From Leucogyrophana mollusca (taxonomy: Eukaryota > Basidiomycota > Agaricomycetes > Boletales), in contig MU266375.1 of assembly GCA_021014945.1 (NCBI GenBank), positions 81,732 to 145,731 on the forward strand: a DNA stretch of 64,000 nt, in the 5' to 3' direction. The position numbers were made by a program, and so were the translations under genes. Of this stretch, positions 34,402 to 45,564 are shown piece by piece (position 1 is the stretch's first letter; each line of letters starts with the position of its first letter). Below the pieces are notes generated by a model that was not told the origin of the DNA, searched no databases, and saw nothing but the letters and a program-made list of their open reading frames with translations.

Positions 34402-36231
34402 CTAGATTTCTTCGTTTTTGTTTTTGGCGGCCTCTTCCTTACACTCGTCCTTTTGGTGTCTCTTCCAATCGGCTTTCTGACAAGCGACGCTGCAATACGA
34501 TACATGCCTGCACCTTTATGTAACGACATTAGTGCGCAGGGCTCATCACGCGTGATGGGTGGACGCACCGGGAACAAGCCTTACTTGCACCACCCCATTG
34601 GAATAATCGATCCTCGACTACCGGATCTCTTTGGCCGCGGACACGTCGTTCCTTCAACTCCAGCAGACCGCTCTTCTCTGGGCACCCCGCATACTTGCAT
34701 CCATAGAGAAGTAAGCAGTCCCAGCGACCTGATACAGTCAGAATCATCCAACCATGGCGCCTCCTGATGGCTTCAGGGACGTTGTTATATTTTTGCAAAA
34801 GAGGGATCCAGTCGTTTGCGTTCCGGAACTTGTCGGGTTTCTTGCTGAGCCGACGGTGAAGGAAGTAGAAGATGATCTCAGAGTCTGAGAGGCGGCTTGC
34901 CCACTCGAAGGGCTCAAGACCGTATCGGGAGTAGATTTGATGCATGATGTTAGCAAAGATGGGTGTCGTCTGCAATAGCGAAGTTCAGGTGATATTGGGC
35001 AGAATGGGTGGATGGGTGGGCTGGTATCTACTTACCGTGAAATCATCCCCGTCCTTCTCAATTTTGCCGAGAAGTTCGCGCATGATACCCTGAAGCGACT
35101 CAGGTGTCTGATGGTCCCAAGCTTTCGCGGGGAGTCCCTCAACAGCAGTTTTGCAGACGCCATCCTTGCAGGTACTTTCAGCCTGTAGGATGCTTAGATG
35201 AGAGAAGCATGGACGAAAAAAGGACTAACCCAGTCCCCAATGAGGGCTGGCAAGCCGCCTGCGTGCGCAAAGCGCACCAAGACCTTCGGGGTCCAATATA
35301 CAGGACGCATAGCATCGGTTAAAGGGTCACCAAATGCCAGGCGATATACAGGAATAGTGCTGAGTGTCACCAGCCGTGCCATAGCCCTGTCGGCGCGCTC
35401 TTTTTCCTTGCTGTCGAGAGGAGAGTTCAACAGAAGCGCAACGAGTATGTCTCCAATGAAGAAAATCATTTGATACGCAGCACAGTCGTTACCGGAGTCG
35501 TCTTCCAGGTCAATCATCCGCTCTCTGTCGTCGTCGTCGGCTTCTTCGTCGGCCTTGACTGCTTGTGCTACAGCCTCCGCATTAAGACGCCATTTGCCCA
35601 AGTCAATGGGTTCATCGAGAAGGAATGTCTCCATTTCTGGCGCAGAGCTGAAAAGGGCACGGAGACGTGCAGGGCTTAATTGAAGAAAGACCCCGGCTTC
35701 ATGCAATTTGAGCCCAACATCGCTGATATCAGAGATGTCACAAAATTTGAATTCGTTTGTCTTTTTAGAAGTGAGGAGGGCGTCGTAATACACGCGCAAT
35801 AAATGTCGAATGCGCCTGAGCAACGCAGGGATCTGTTTACTTGGTAAAAATCTCAGTACTAGAATCATTAAGGGCGAGCGAGTGGGCAACATGCCTCGGC
35901 CATCTCGGCGTGAGTCATAGGCCCATGTTTCATAATTGTACTGTGAATCCTTCCGAGGGTTTCCGTCATACCGGTTGCGATGGGAGGCGTCAACAATGGG
36001 GCTGATTCGATGCTTGGTCCTTCTAATAACTTGCCGATGGAGGCCATGGTAGTCCCCATGTATGCCAATGCCAGGCGTGCCTTGACTTGATCGCGAATGG
36101 GTTCTTTGGTAGACGGAAGGGTGGTACTGCTTGAGGTCGCAGCTCTGACTCCACTGGAATATGTGCTCTAGAAGATGCCTTGCAGAAAAAAGTGGTGAAC
36201 ACACTGACCTCAGGTTTCGAGATTTCCCCAT
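34402..36231 (-). CDS. MYND-type zinc-finger protein
   Basis: Spliced minus-strand gene. The start MGKSRNL joins across an intron to STYSSGVRAATSSS, followed by LALAYMGTTMASIGKLLEGP and IHSTIMKHGPMTHAEMAEAC. Helical segments follow (RVYYDALLTSKKTNEFKFCD, DILVALLLNSPLDSKEKERA, KVLVRFAHAGGLPALIGDW). The last exons read KACSRCRHVSYCSVACQKAD followed by WKRHQKDECKEE, ending KNKNEEI at 34404-34402. The Cys/His spacing is a complete C-terminal MYND finger, a protein-interaction zinc domain. This architecture (long helical body, MYND at the very end) is common in agaricomycetes and of unknown function. A frame open from 36408 reads upstream of the chosen ATG but lacks conserved sequence, so I prefer 36231. 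Confidence 0.82.
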
Positions 36232-36618
36232 GATGACCACCGTCGCTGATGAACTTGAAGGGCAAGAGAAAATACCACGATTTTTCTTAATTTCGATTGT
36301 GGGGTTTGCCGCTCGCCTTCGTTTCAGGGCCGACGCGTCTTCGACGCGATTTGGGAGCTGGACGGGGCCTGCCCGACTGCAACTAGTACAAGATCGGGTG
36401 CGACACAATCATGCGACGACACTTACGTGAGTAAATATCATAGTTCGACGTGTTTACAGACATCGTTTGCGGACTTTCTATCGATTCGATTGTGGCTTGG
36501 CAGATCGCACAAGATCATTCTCTTCCTTGCACCAGCCCACCGTTCAACTGTAACTGCCCATCTTATGTGCTTGATAGGCACATCTTAACAGGCATCTACT
36601 CAGATAAATTACAACACT
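36232..36618. promoter_or_regulatory. Divergent intergenic, MYND and F-box genes
   Basis: 387 bp lies between divergent starts at 36231 and 36619. No motif stands out. Confidence 0.4.
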
Positions 36619-38286
36619 ATGGGGACCCGTGGATACAGGGTGTATCGCTACAAAAAGTATTACTTCGTCACCTACAACAACTGTGACTCCTATCCTAGTG
36701 GTCTTGGGGAAGAGATGCTTTCCGAGGCTCGCCAAGACCTCGACGGCATCCGCAAACGTCTTGAAGAATACCTTGCCAACATCAACGCTTTCATCGGGCG
36801 GAATGGCTCGGACGAATTGACAATATCCAAACGCCCCCCGAAAAACGACTACTTCATCGAATGGATGTACGAGATTGACTTGGATAGGAGTGTATTTCAC
36901 ATCAACTCGGTCCCGTTCTTCTCTCTGGAAAATCTACCTCGGTCGCTTCGAAGAATTATCGGAACAGATAATTATGGGAACGAAGCGTGTGTGGATGCGA
37001 GGTATAGGTTTAAAGTGGTTACACCTTCTGCAATAGAAGAATCGCAACTCGAAATCTACCGCCGGTTACTGCATGACGGAGGCAGCGCTATCCCGTTCAT
37101 CGATTTGCTGAGATCGTCGGAACATACGACTCAAGGAGAGGAAGTTCGTTTGCATCTCCTAGAGGCGTTCGTTGGGCAATGCATGTGCGACGAAACCGTA
37201 TTTCGGGCCATACAAGTTTTCAGGCTCGCGGCTAGCGGTGAAGACCTACCCGAGCCCGAGTGGTTGGTCGCGACTACAATCGCCAATCTCGCCTTCATAC
37301 CCCAAATCTTCATGTCTCAGGAGAGATGGTGGTTTTTTCATCGACGTACGAAGCGACGCGAGTTTTCTTGGGTTCGTGGTGACACGTTCACCCATATCAC
37401 GACCCACCTCGACGACGAGAAGAATATGCAGGCGGCTGTTTCCCGTCTCGTTGAGGAGGCCATGAGGCAGGGCAAGAATGGGGTGGTGTTTGGAGTCGCA
37501 TTTTCTGTTTTCCACTGCGTTGTCGCAAGAATCGACAGAGATGCAGGCGGATCGTTCACACATACTCCGGCGATGCGATTCATCCCATCATTTTTCGCCA
37601 AGACCCCTTCTACTCCTGGTATCACAGCACTTTCTCGTTTGGGCTTCCGCCTCGATCCAGATCTCTTTCTCAAGGCCTCCCGTTTCAACACATCGTTAAA
37701 GAGAGCGTCCTTAGAGGCAGAGATGAAGCGGATGCTCAGAGCCCCAAGTCAGCCAGCTGACTTGTCTAGCTCCATTCCAGAAGACTTGTCTTGCTCCACT
37801 CCAGAAGGCCACGTTGACCCGGGGGTGGAGCTACCAGCGGAATTATGGCACAAAGTGGCGTCCTCCATAAAATATCTTGACGACCTACTTCAGTTTGGGC
37901 GTGTATCCAAAAGCTTTCAGGCCGCGGCATCGGCGGTTTTGCGTGACCCCCACGTGGACAACTATCGGCTCATCAAGGTCATTAAGGCTAGGCCGGCGCT
38001 CGCGCGTGCCATCTTTGTTGCTACACGCGATGGTGCGGTGGAAGCACTTAGCATCGGTCAAAGTGGCCTCAAGCATCCCGAAAATCCGGCGGATACGGAT
38101 CTGCTGGGTATTCTTCCCGGGACGACGCATAGTTTCCGATACATGATTTTGCGCGGATATCTGGAAGAGCAGAGTGGCACTGGACAGGTACGAGTTGTCA
38201 ATGCATCTTCCCGAACGTCCTGTGCTCATCTGTCATACCACACCTCCAGTAAATTCGAGTCGAGCCCTTCCGTTCAACAGCATTGA
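36619..38286 (+). CDS. F-box protein with basidiomycete-specific N-terminal domain
   Basis: This is one long open frame, 555 residues as read. The start MGTRGYRVYRYKKYYFVTYN is the conserved opening of a basidiomycete family in which the first domain (to about residue 270, including YDLD-like FIEWMYEIDLDRSVFHIN) precedes an F-box. The F-box-like motif lies near residue 395: VELPAELWHKVASSIKYLDD followed by LLQFGRVSKSFQAAA. A Ser/Thr-rich linker separates the two. After GTGQ a possible donor (GTACGAGT, about 38188) suggests that the last 35 residues as read may be intron, with the true end a little further on. It probably acts as an SCF adaptor; no substrate can be named. Confidence 0.78.
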   Translation: MGTRGYRVYRYKKYYFVTYNNCDSYPSGLGEEMLSEARQDLDGIRKRLEEYLANINAFIGRNGSDELTISKRPPKNDYFIEWMYEIDLDRSVFHINSVPFFSLENLPRSLRRIIGTDNYGNEACVDARYRFKVVTPSAIEESQLEIYRRLLHDGGSAIPFIDLLRSSEHTTQGEEVRLHLLEAFVGQCMCDETVFRAIQVFRLAASGEDLPEPEWLVATTIANLAFIPQIFMSQERWWFFHRRTKRREFSWVRGDTFTHITTHLDDEKNMQAAVSRLVEEAMRQGKNGVVFGVAFSVFHCVVARIDRDAGGSFTHTPAMRFIPSFFAKTPSTPGITALSRLGFRLDPDLFLKASRFNTSLKRASLEAEMKRMLRAPSQPADLSSSIPEDLSCSTPEGHVDPGVELPAELWHKVASSIKYLDDLLQFGRVSKSFQAAASAVLRDPHVDNYRLIKVIKARPALARAIFVATRDGAVEALSIGQSGLKHPENPADTDLLGILPGTTHSFRYMILRGYLEEQSGTGQVRVVNASSRTSCAHLSYHTSSKFESSPSVQQH

Positions 38287-38729
38287 ACCATGTAAGCGCC
38301 GACAGGTGTGGGCGCATTCCTAGCATTATTGTAAGATTTACCACGGAGTGTACAATAACTTTCGAGAAGATGAAGGAGCGAATTGGAGTCAACAAGTGTA
38401 ATCTTTGGAAACGTCGCTATTAGTGGTTGGCGGGCGTCCAAGGTTCTCGTCCGACGCTACCGCCGAGTTACGCCAAAGTTACGCTATATGAACGTGATGA
38501 TTTTCTGGCTGTACCAATAAAAGTGCTCGACCTCTACGGTTAACAAGTAACTATTGCGCGAGATATAGAGATAGATGGCAAGAAAGATTGAAGGAAAGGG
38601 TATATCACAAAGTTCTGCCCAACTAGCGGTACAAAAATGTGTAGGCGGGTGTCTTAGACCCCGAACCCCATAAAAGCGAAAACGAAAAAGGGTATTCTCT
38701 AGGACATCCTACAGCCCCAGGACCCGTCG
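38287..38729. other. Convergent intergenic, no gene seen
   Basis: About 440 bp of AT-richer sequence lies between the convergent F-box and ATG1 genes. Confidence 0.5.
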
Positions 38730-41700
38730 CTATGACCTCGCACCGTTCTGCTGCCTCTGTTCTTGCTGTATCTTCTCTACAGCCTGCAGGTCCCATGGCG
38801 GAGGGAACCGTGCATCGATGAGATTTTGGTCAGCGAGTGCATCCCTTTGTCGGTCCCTGTCGTTCATGCCCATCCGGGTTTGACATCGCACGAGACGTAG
38901 TTTCGTGCGTGTGATCCCTTGAATTAGGAACCGAGCAGTCAGAAAAGCCAGGAGGAGATGGGGATAAGGACTCACAAGTGGCAATGAGTGCGCGGTCTTC
39001 GTCCATGAATGGATTGTCGGTTTGAAGGTCGTCCCGAAGTGTATAGAGACACCAAAGAGATTCTTCGTAGAGCTTCTCGCACTCGTCAGGGCTTGTGGCC
39101 TGGCCAAGGAACTCCTTATGAGCCGCGGTCCGGCTCTGGGTCGAATTGGCGATGAGATGATTGCTCTACGTCAATCGCTGAGATAAGGATGGGACTCACC
39201 AGCATAAGTGCTCGATCATACACTAATTGGTCAAGCCACGTCTTGGGGCCATCATACTGTGCTGGTAACCACGTTTTGACAAGCGCTGCCCGATCATTGC
39301 ATTTGATAAAATGGTCCTTGAACCATGCTAGGGCTACATTGACAGTGAACAATTGGTCAAATATGGCAGAGGGCACACTAGTTTAAGGAAACATACCATC
39401 GTCGAAACCCTCGCTGACAGTGAACTCGCCATCCGGGTGGCGCATACGCAGGTGTTCCTGGAAATTCCGCAACTTGTCGATGCCCTTCTGCGAAAACGAC
39501 ATGAGCAGCATGTACACAGCGACACATGTCATTGCGTTGCATTCCGCCTCCTGGTCCGCATTCCGCCGCCGCATCGCATGTTTCTCCGCTTCGCCCTCGC
39601 GTCTTGCAAACTTTGAAGGGTCAGGAAGGGGTTCTGATTGAGTAGAACGATGATGATATTAGTGTAGGCGGCAATTAGGGACTCAGGACACTGACTTTGC
39701 GGGACAGCTTTCACGTGCTCGTACATCTCATCAGCCCAGTGCGTCAGTACGTCAGTCTTCTGTGCAAGTTCCTCAAGGCCTGCGAGAAGTTCGTCTTCTA
39801 GCGGATCTCGCTCTGCCGCGTACCCATCCTTCTCACCGTCCTCCCCCGGCGTCTTTAGCAGTATCTGGGGCCGTCTTGGAGACGGTGTCCGATAGTGACC
39901 TTGACCAGGAGCCGATGGAGACTTGGGCGTCTGTACTCCAAACAACTTGCGAGACGCGAGACTCAGCGCACGGCTTAGTGCATTTGAAGCAGCACGGGTG
40001 GGCGATGAGGATAGTGGCGGTGGTGCGAGAGGGTGAGGGGGAGGGGGAAAGGTTGTGTAGGCGGGCACGGGCGCATTGAGGGGTCCAGTGCCGTCATCAG
40101 TTGGATATACCTCTTCTGCGATAAGTGAAGGTGGGAGTCTGCGTTCTCGAAGAGGGCGTCGTCGGGTAGTGCTGAGTTCTACTGGGGACGTGAGCATGAA
40201 AAACCAGGGGAGATAATCAAGTGAGACATACCATCCACAGCTCGGTTGAACTCAACAGCACGTATGTCCCCAACGAGAACGTATTCCCTGCGAAGGAGCC
40301 CGTCTTCCTCGGACTCGCCGGGGATAAAAGATCCTTCCGTCGAGAGAGGTTTAGGTCCAGAACGCCCTTTGCCTGCTGGCGCAGGGGGATTTGAATTCGT
40401 CCGTATTCGAGCAAGATTTGCGGGGCCAGCGTTGGCCTGTGACGGAGTTGGACTGCTCCAATTGAGGCATTTTGTGAGATAGCATTCAGATTGCGCGGCA
40501 ATATGCTTACCTTCTTTGAGTGGAGGGCCCTGCAATGGCAGCCTCCTCCGCGCCAGGATCTCGTCTCCTGAAATGGAACTTGCTGGGTGGAATCATCGCC
40601 TTGGGATCCAGTACTTCGGGTGGTATAATCCGATGATGTTCAGGTATCTGCCCGTCCAGCGCGTCCTCCGCATCGTCCTCTTCAGGCTGCGCATTTGTCA
40701 TTGTTCTCGACGGCGAATCCGGGGCTGGGCGCGGAAACTTCGACTTTGCAAGCGCCGTGCTCTTAAAGAACTCGTCAAAGCTCGCTCGTTCTGCCGGTTG
40801 GCGTTTAAGCAACACGCGGATGAGCTTCTTCACGTCTGATGGGACGGGGGTGGGTTCCTCGCCGGTCGTACTTGTGGGGGATGTTGTGCGGGCAGGGTCT
40901 TCGTCAGGGAACTTGATGCCTTTGGAATGCTCGATCTTCTTGAGGAGTTCGACGTGATTCTGGGCGCGGAAGGGAGGCTTGCCGACAGACATCTCATACA
41001 GCACAGCACCGACGCTCCATAGGTCGGCTTTGGCGTCGTATTTCTCATATCGCAGAATCTCTGGCGCCATGTATAACCTGTCGACAGATTTAGGTGGAGT
41101 TGGCAGGGAGCACTGAAAATGAAAACATACGGTGACCCGCAGAGAGTTTCTGCCATCATCGCGTTTGGTAGAGAGCGCGCAAAGCCGAAATCTGCGACTT
41201 TGAGTATTGGGACGCCGAGGGGATGCCCTTTGGCAAGTTCTTCAGGGGAGGCAGGATTAAGAAGCAGGTTCTACATTGAACCAGATGTTTGAACGTCAAA
41301 AAGCACAAAAAGCTGGTCGGCGTACCTGTGGCTTGATATCTCGATGTATGAGATTTCGATGTCGCAAAAACTTTAGAGCACGAGCTATGGATTACGTTCA
41401 ACAGGAGTGCAATACAAGTATGTGATGACAAGATCTCACCAAGTTGCCGGAGAAAACTACGAACGACGATTTCATCCAGACCACCTGATCTGGAATGAGG
41501 ATAGTACTGAAGAGCAGCACCAGGAGAGGGAGAGTATTCGAGCCCCTCCACACGGCCCCGCTTCTTGATATAGTTGGTGAGATCGCCTCCTGCACAGTAT
41601 TCCATAATTAGATATATGTTGCGTTCCGCCCGCTACGAGCGCGAGCATCATATACGTTAGTACAAAGAAACAACAACCGCAAAGTCAATTTCGGGGGGTG

Positions 41701-42166
41701 AAACAGACGGGATCAGCAACTCCACAAGTCGGCTGCTTCCGACAACAGCGACGAAATTCCCTCCAACGTCTGGTCCACCACGCGAAATTGACCTATAAAG
41801 ACAAGAAGGAGGTCACTCACAACTATATCGATGAGTTTTGTGATATGACGATGTGAGAGTGACTTGAGGATCTCAATCTCGCTTTGAAGGTTGTCGAACA
41901 GCTTCGCAGTAAGTATATCCCTCCTAACAGACTTGATCGCAACCTGATGGTGCGTTTCCTGAGTGACTCAGGTATCAGCCTCACGAAGTCAATCCAGAAG
42001 GAACGAGACGCACTTCGTGGTATCCCTTGTATACAGTGGCAAAGCTGCCCTTGCCGATATCACTAACGATAACATACGGGCGGGCTTCGTCGTCTTCAAC
42101 AGTCTTCCTTGAAGCTAGTTTTTCTGGGGCCATACTGGACGTGCGTCGCGCAGTTGGAACAGGCAT
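38730..42166 (-). CDS. ATG1: Autophagy serine/threonine kinase ATG1
   Basis: The start [20 protein letters not shown] leads to the glycine loop [16 protein letters not shown]. Then come [40 protein letters not shown] (HRD), [20 protein letters not shown] (DFG), [20 protein letters not shown] and [20 protein letters not shown]. The catalytic residues are all present. The [20 protein letters not shown] segment is typical of fungal Atg1. A Pro/Ser-rich regulatory linker follows, then the C-terminal helical tMIT-like region that binds Atg13 ([55 protein letters not shown], [16 protein letters not shown]), ending in QQNGARS. About ten introns are present. It initiates autophagosome formation under starvation. 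It is a housekeeping gene in the spacer between the inverted arms. Confidence 0.95.
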
Positions 42167-42906
42167 GCAATAGGGAACTTGGAGTCGATGGTATTAGTGG
42201 GGATGGGATGGGAAATTCAAGGTGGTGGCAGGTGTAATGGTACGAGTCTCAGAGGCAAATCTCTACCAGCTGGTGTACCGGAGGCAACACAGGCCCCAGA
42301 ATTGTAAGTCTTACAAACCAGAACACAGGTCGTCAAGCGCGAGAGGTACTTTGCCAGGACAAGGAGGCATAAGGAGCCATTTACGAGCCGTCAGTGCGTG
42401 CTCGATCGGGCAGGCGTCCCTCGAGAAGCATCCGAACGTGACTAAGCATAGTGACCCTTTGTCCTGCTCGGCATTTGCCGCTCCTCGGCTGACATTCTAC
42501 CACCAGGACGCGGTTGCTCTGCGTGAACACTGCCCAACACAGGAAGCTCACGGTGCCGGACGTCGTCGTTGGGCAACAGCGCCGGGAACAGATATCTACA
42601 TTAAGGACCAACGTTGAAGGCCCCTGCCGTGCGGTCACAGTCGTATAGAGGAATCAAACGAGGTAAGCATCGTGTCTGACCCGACCGCAAGGATTATTTT
42701 TGTATGTGAGTTCTCTCGAAGCCCCGATAATACACAATATGTGTTGTGTAGATTGTGTGTATCACTTACCTCGAGGCAATGGAATCTATTTTACTTATCA
42801 CCCAAGCTATCAGAAAACGATGAGATGATCATGGGACGCGATTCGCTCCAGAACTCGTGGCCCTCTCCGAGTCTTAAGTTCTCCACCTAGTCTCTAGATC
42901 GATTCA
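42167..42906. promoter_or_regulatory. Divergent intergenic, ATG1 and agmatinase-family gene
   Basis: About 740 bp lies between divergent starts. Open frames here (for example 42222-42617) lack recognisable domains. Confidence 0.45.
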
Positions 42907-45186
42907 ATGACAATTTCCTCAAATATGAAACCTCGCTTTCTCCCCCTGTTGTGTTTTGTATCCGCGATAACGTCCTCCGTGCACACTCACAGCCATGAAG
43001 ATCGAGTTCCTTTGGATTACGCCGGCTATCCTTACCAAGCAGTCTATCCCGGAGACAACGAAGGTGTGTTCCTCGGTCGACATCGATGATGACGATCTCC
43101 TTACCCTAAAACAGTGACCGCAAACTCCATATTTTCCGGAATAACCACCTTTGCTAAGCTCCCCTGGGTGCAATGCCTGACCAAGGACAACGATACTGCC
43201 TTTGACATAGCATTCCTGGGGGCGCCCTTCGTACGCTCAGTCTCGCACCTCAATCTGCAAACATCTTGTGACTGAACGACACCCACAACAGGACACTGGG
43301 ACATCTTACCGCCCAGGCGCGCGCTTCGGGCCGTCCGGTATACGCGCAGGGTCCCGCCGCCTGCGACTCTGCGGCGGGTACAATGTTCCCCTCGAAGTCA
43401 ATCCCTTCCTCTCGGATCTGAAACTAGTAGATTGCGGAGACATACCCGTAACGCCATACGACAATGCATGGGCGATCAAGCAGATCGAGGAGGGCCACAA
43501 AGCGCTTCTACATAGACCTGCATTCTCCCCACTGGGAGCCGATGCCCTCACTGGGAAACCTCTTATTCCGTTTGCTTTGGATGGGCAGAATCACCCACGC
43601 ATCATCACACTTGGTGAGTAGGGTTTTAGCTCGTTGATTGGTCTCGCCGATCGTTCTGCTACTTAGGTGGAGACCACACGATCGTGCTCCCATTGCTGAG
43701 GTGCATATACCGCTCTGGTACCAACGCCATACCCTTCACCTCGTAAACCCCCCTCTAGGTCGATCCACTCCGTTTACGGGCCAATATCAGTCATCCACTT
43801 CGACTCGCACCTCGACACTTGGAAGCCGTCGGTCTTCGGTGGTGCACCATCCGAACAGGCGGCCATCAACCACGGCACTTACTTCTACTGGGCAAGCCAA
43901 GAAGGCTTGATTAAGAACGGGAGCTCGATTGCAAGTGTCTGATTTCATCTCGCTTCCCGCTGTGCATCGGGATGCCCTGACCCTACGCTCAACCTGTCTT
44001 GAGCAGCACGGTGCCATCCGCACAACCCTATCCAGCCCAGCGGACTATTCAAACGATAACGCATCTGGGTTTCAGAGAATCGAGGCGCGCGAGATCGATA
44101 CACTAGGTGAGTCCCGCGCCCTTCCCCGATCTATCTACGAAGAAACCTGGTCCGACACCACTTCGCGTGCGAAGGTACTGACGGAATCATTAAGAAAATC
44201 CGGGAAACAGTGGGCGACCAGCCAGTCTACCTCTCCATCGACGTGAGTTGTCCTGTCCTAGCCCTCGCCTCTACGTCTGACGTGCGCTCAGAGTACTTAA
44301 CACAGAAGTTCAAATGACAGTTGTGATATGATATGCGTTGTGAGAAAAAGGGCGGCTGAGGTGCCGAGATAGAAAACACTAAGACAGAACGAGAGTATGG
44401 GCGAAAGCCCGAAGGGCTTTCCGGCCGGAAACAGAGGCCCTAACCTGGGTATCGAGGTGAGCTGTGAGGGCGGGTGGGCGCCGAACAGGTCATGCTACGA
44501 TGTGGACGATACTTATGGTGTCGGGCGCAACTGCGTCAGGCGAACGAGCGAGGGAAAAATATGGACGAAGAGAGATCCCGCCTGTGCACCTGAGAGAGGG
44601 AGAGGTGGGCGGGTGCAGCGAACAGAACAAATGAGCGCGTCGAGCGGGCGCGAAGGTTACGAGGCGAGGTGGCAGGAAGCAAAGAGCTTGCGCCACCTCG
44701 CTTACTTGGCGTAGACTTCATTCTACGCTGCCTCGTGCCTCGGCACGCGTAGAATAGCAGTTGGCTGCGTTATCATCCCTATCATACCAGATAGATGCAA
44801 TCGACCCCGCTTACGCTCCTGGAACCGGAACACCCGAGACAGGCGGTATGTACATCTCAAGCTCCCTATACCACACCGAACACCGACTCCTCCGCGCCAA
44901 AGGCTGGTCTACCCGCGAACTCCGCACGATTCTCCGAGGTCTTGATGGGCTTCGCATTGTGTCTGCCGACATCGTCGAAGTCGCCCCTGCATATGACACG
45001 AACGCGGAGGTCACGACTATGGCTGCTGCGGATGTAAGTCTCAAAATTTTCAAATTTATATGCACCTGCGTGGGCGTACGGGGACCGGCTCCTTCATTGT
45101 GTTCTGACTCGCTTGCTTGCTTGCAGATCTTGTATGAGGTTGTGAGTGTCATGGTAAAAACTCCACTTGGTAGGGTCATTAATTGA
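42907..45186 (+). CDS. Secreted agmatinase/ureohydrolase-family enzyme
   Basis: The N-terminus carries a signal peptide ([20 protein letters not shown]; an alternative Met is at 42925), then [20 protein letters not shown]. The arginase-fold metal-binding blocks are complete: [35 protein letters not shown] (His), [14 protein letters not shown] (Asp-x-His-x-Asp), [20 protein letters not shown] (Asp-x-Asp) and [13 protein letters not shown] [12 protein letters not shown]. They coordinate two Mn ions that hydrolyse a guanidino group to urea, and the signature best fits agmatinase/guanidinobutyrase. Secretion or vacuolar targeting is inferred from the signal. One intron (44243-44790) is 548 bp, ten times the usual size, and is described separately. 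Another (57 bp, within TPETGG|WSTRE) is in frame, so retention would insert 19 residues. Confidence 0.88.
44243..44790 (+). other. Oversized structured intron with probable insertion
   Basis: It lies between SID and [10 protein letters not shown]. The first 49 bases (GTGAGT..CTGAC..CTCAG, to 44291) already look like a complete ordinary intron. A further 499 bp (44292-44790) ends in CATACCAG. That insert is GC-rich and hairpin-rich: AAAGCCC-GAA-GGGCTTT (44404-44420), CCGGCCGG (44421-44428), CGAGGTGGC..GCCACCTCG (44665-44700), GCGTAGA..TCTACGC (44709-44728) and CGTGCC-TC-GGCACG (44734-44747). The long open frame inside (44397-44714) is not protein-like. Confidence 0.6.
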
Positions 45187-45564
45187 ACGTGGGGGGGAGT
45201 GGCATGCTGTGTCCCTTTGTTTCCTTCCACTTCTCTCTAAAATCCCCTAGACCCCTTCTATGTTCATGTCGCTTCTTGGTCAGACGAAATGCGCCGTTTT
45301 GCTATCAGCCGCGTGAACACCTGACTGAAAGTGGATGCGACTGTCCCATGCTCGAGACAGCAGGAGCAATACACGGGCTGACCTGTATTGTTGCTCAGCG
45401 TCGACGCTAGCGCCCTAAACCTCCGCCAAGCATTACAGGCTCAATGCTGTCTAGCCATGGTGTGTACCCGATCCCGAGTTCGAACGTGAAATTGTTACCC
45501 CGCTGGGTCTGTCCGCGACTTGTCGTTGACCAAGAAAAACGTAGCAGCACAAATACTCAGGGAG
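45187..45564. other. Convergent intergenic, no gene seen
   Basis: About 380 bp lies between convergent genes. Nothing notable. Confidence 0.4.

Noticed and set aside
44397..44714. 105-residue open frame within the agmatinase-family gene
   Set aside because: It lies inside the 548-bp intron, has no domain, and overlaps strong hairpins. The coding sequence continues on both sides in another context.
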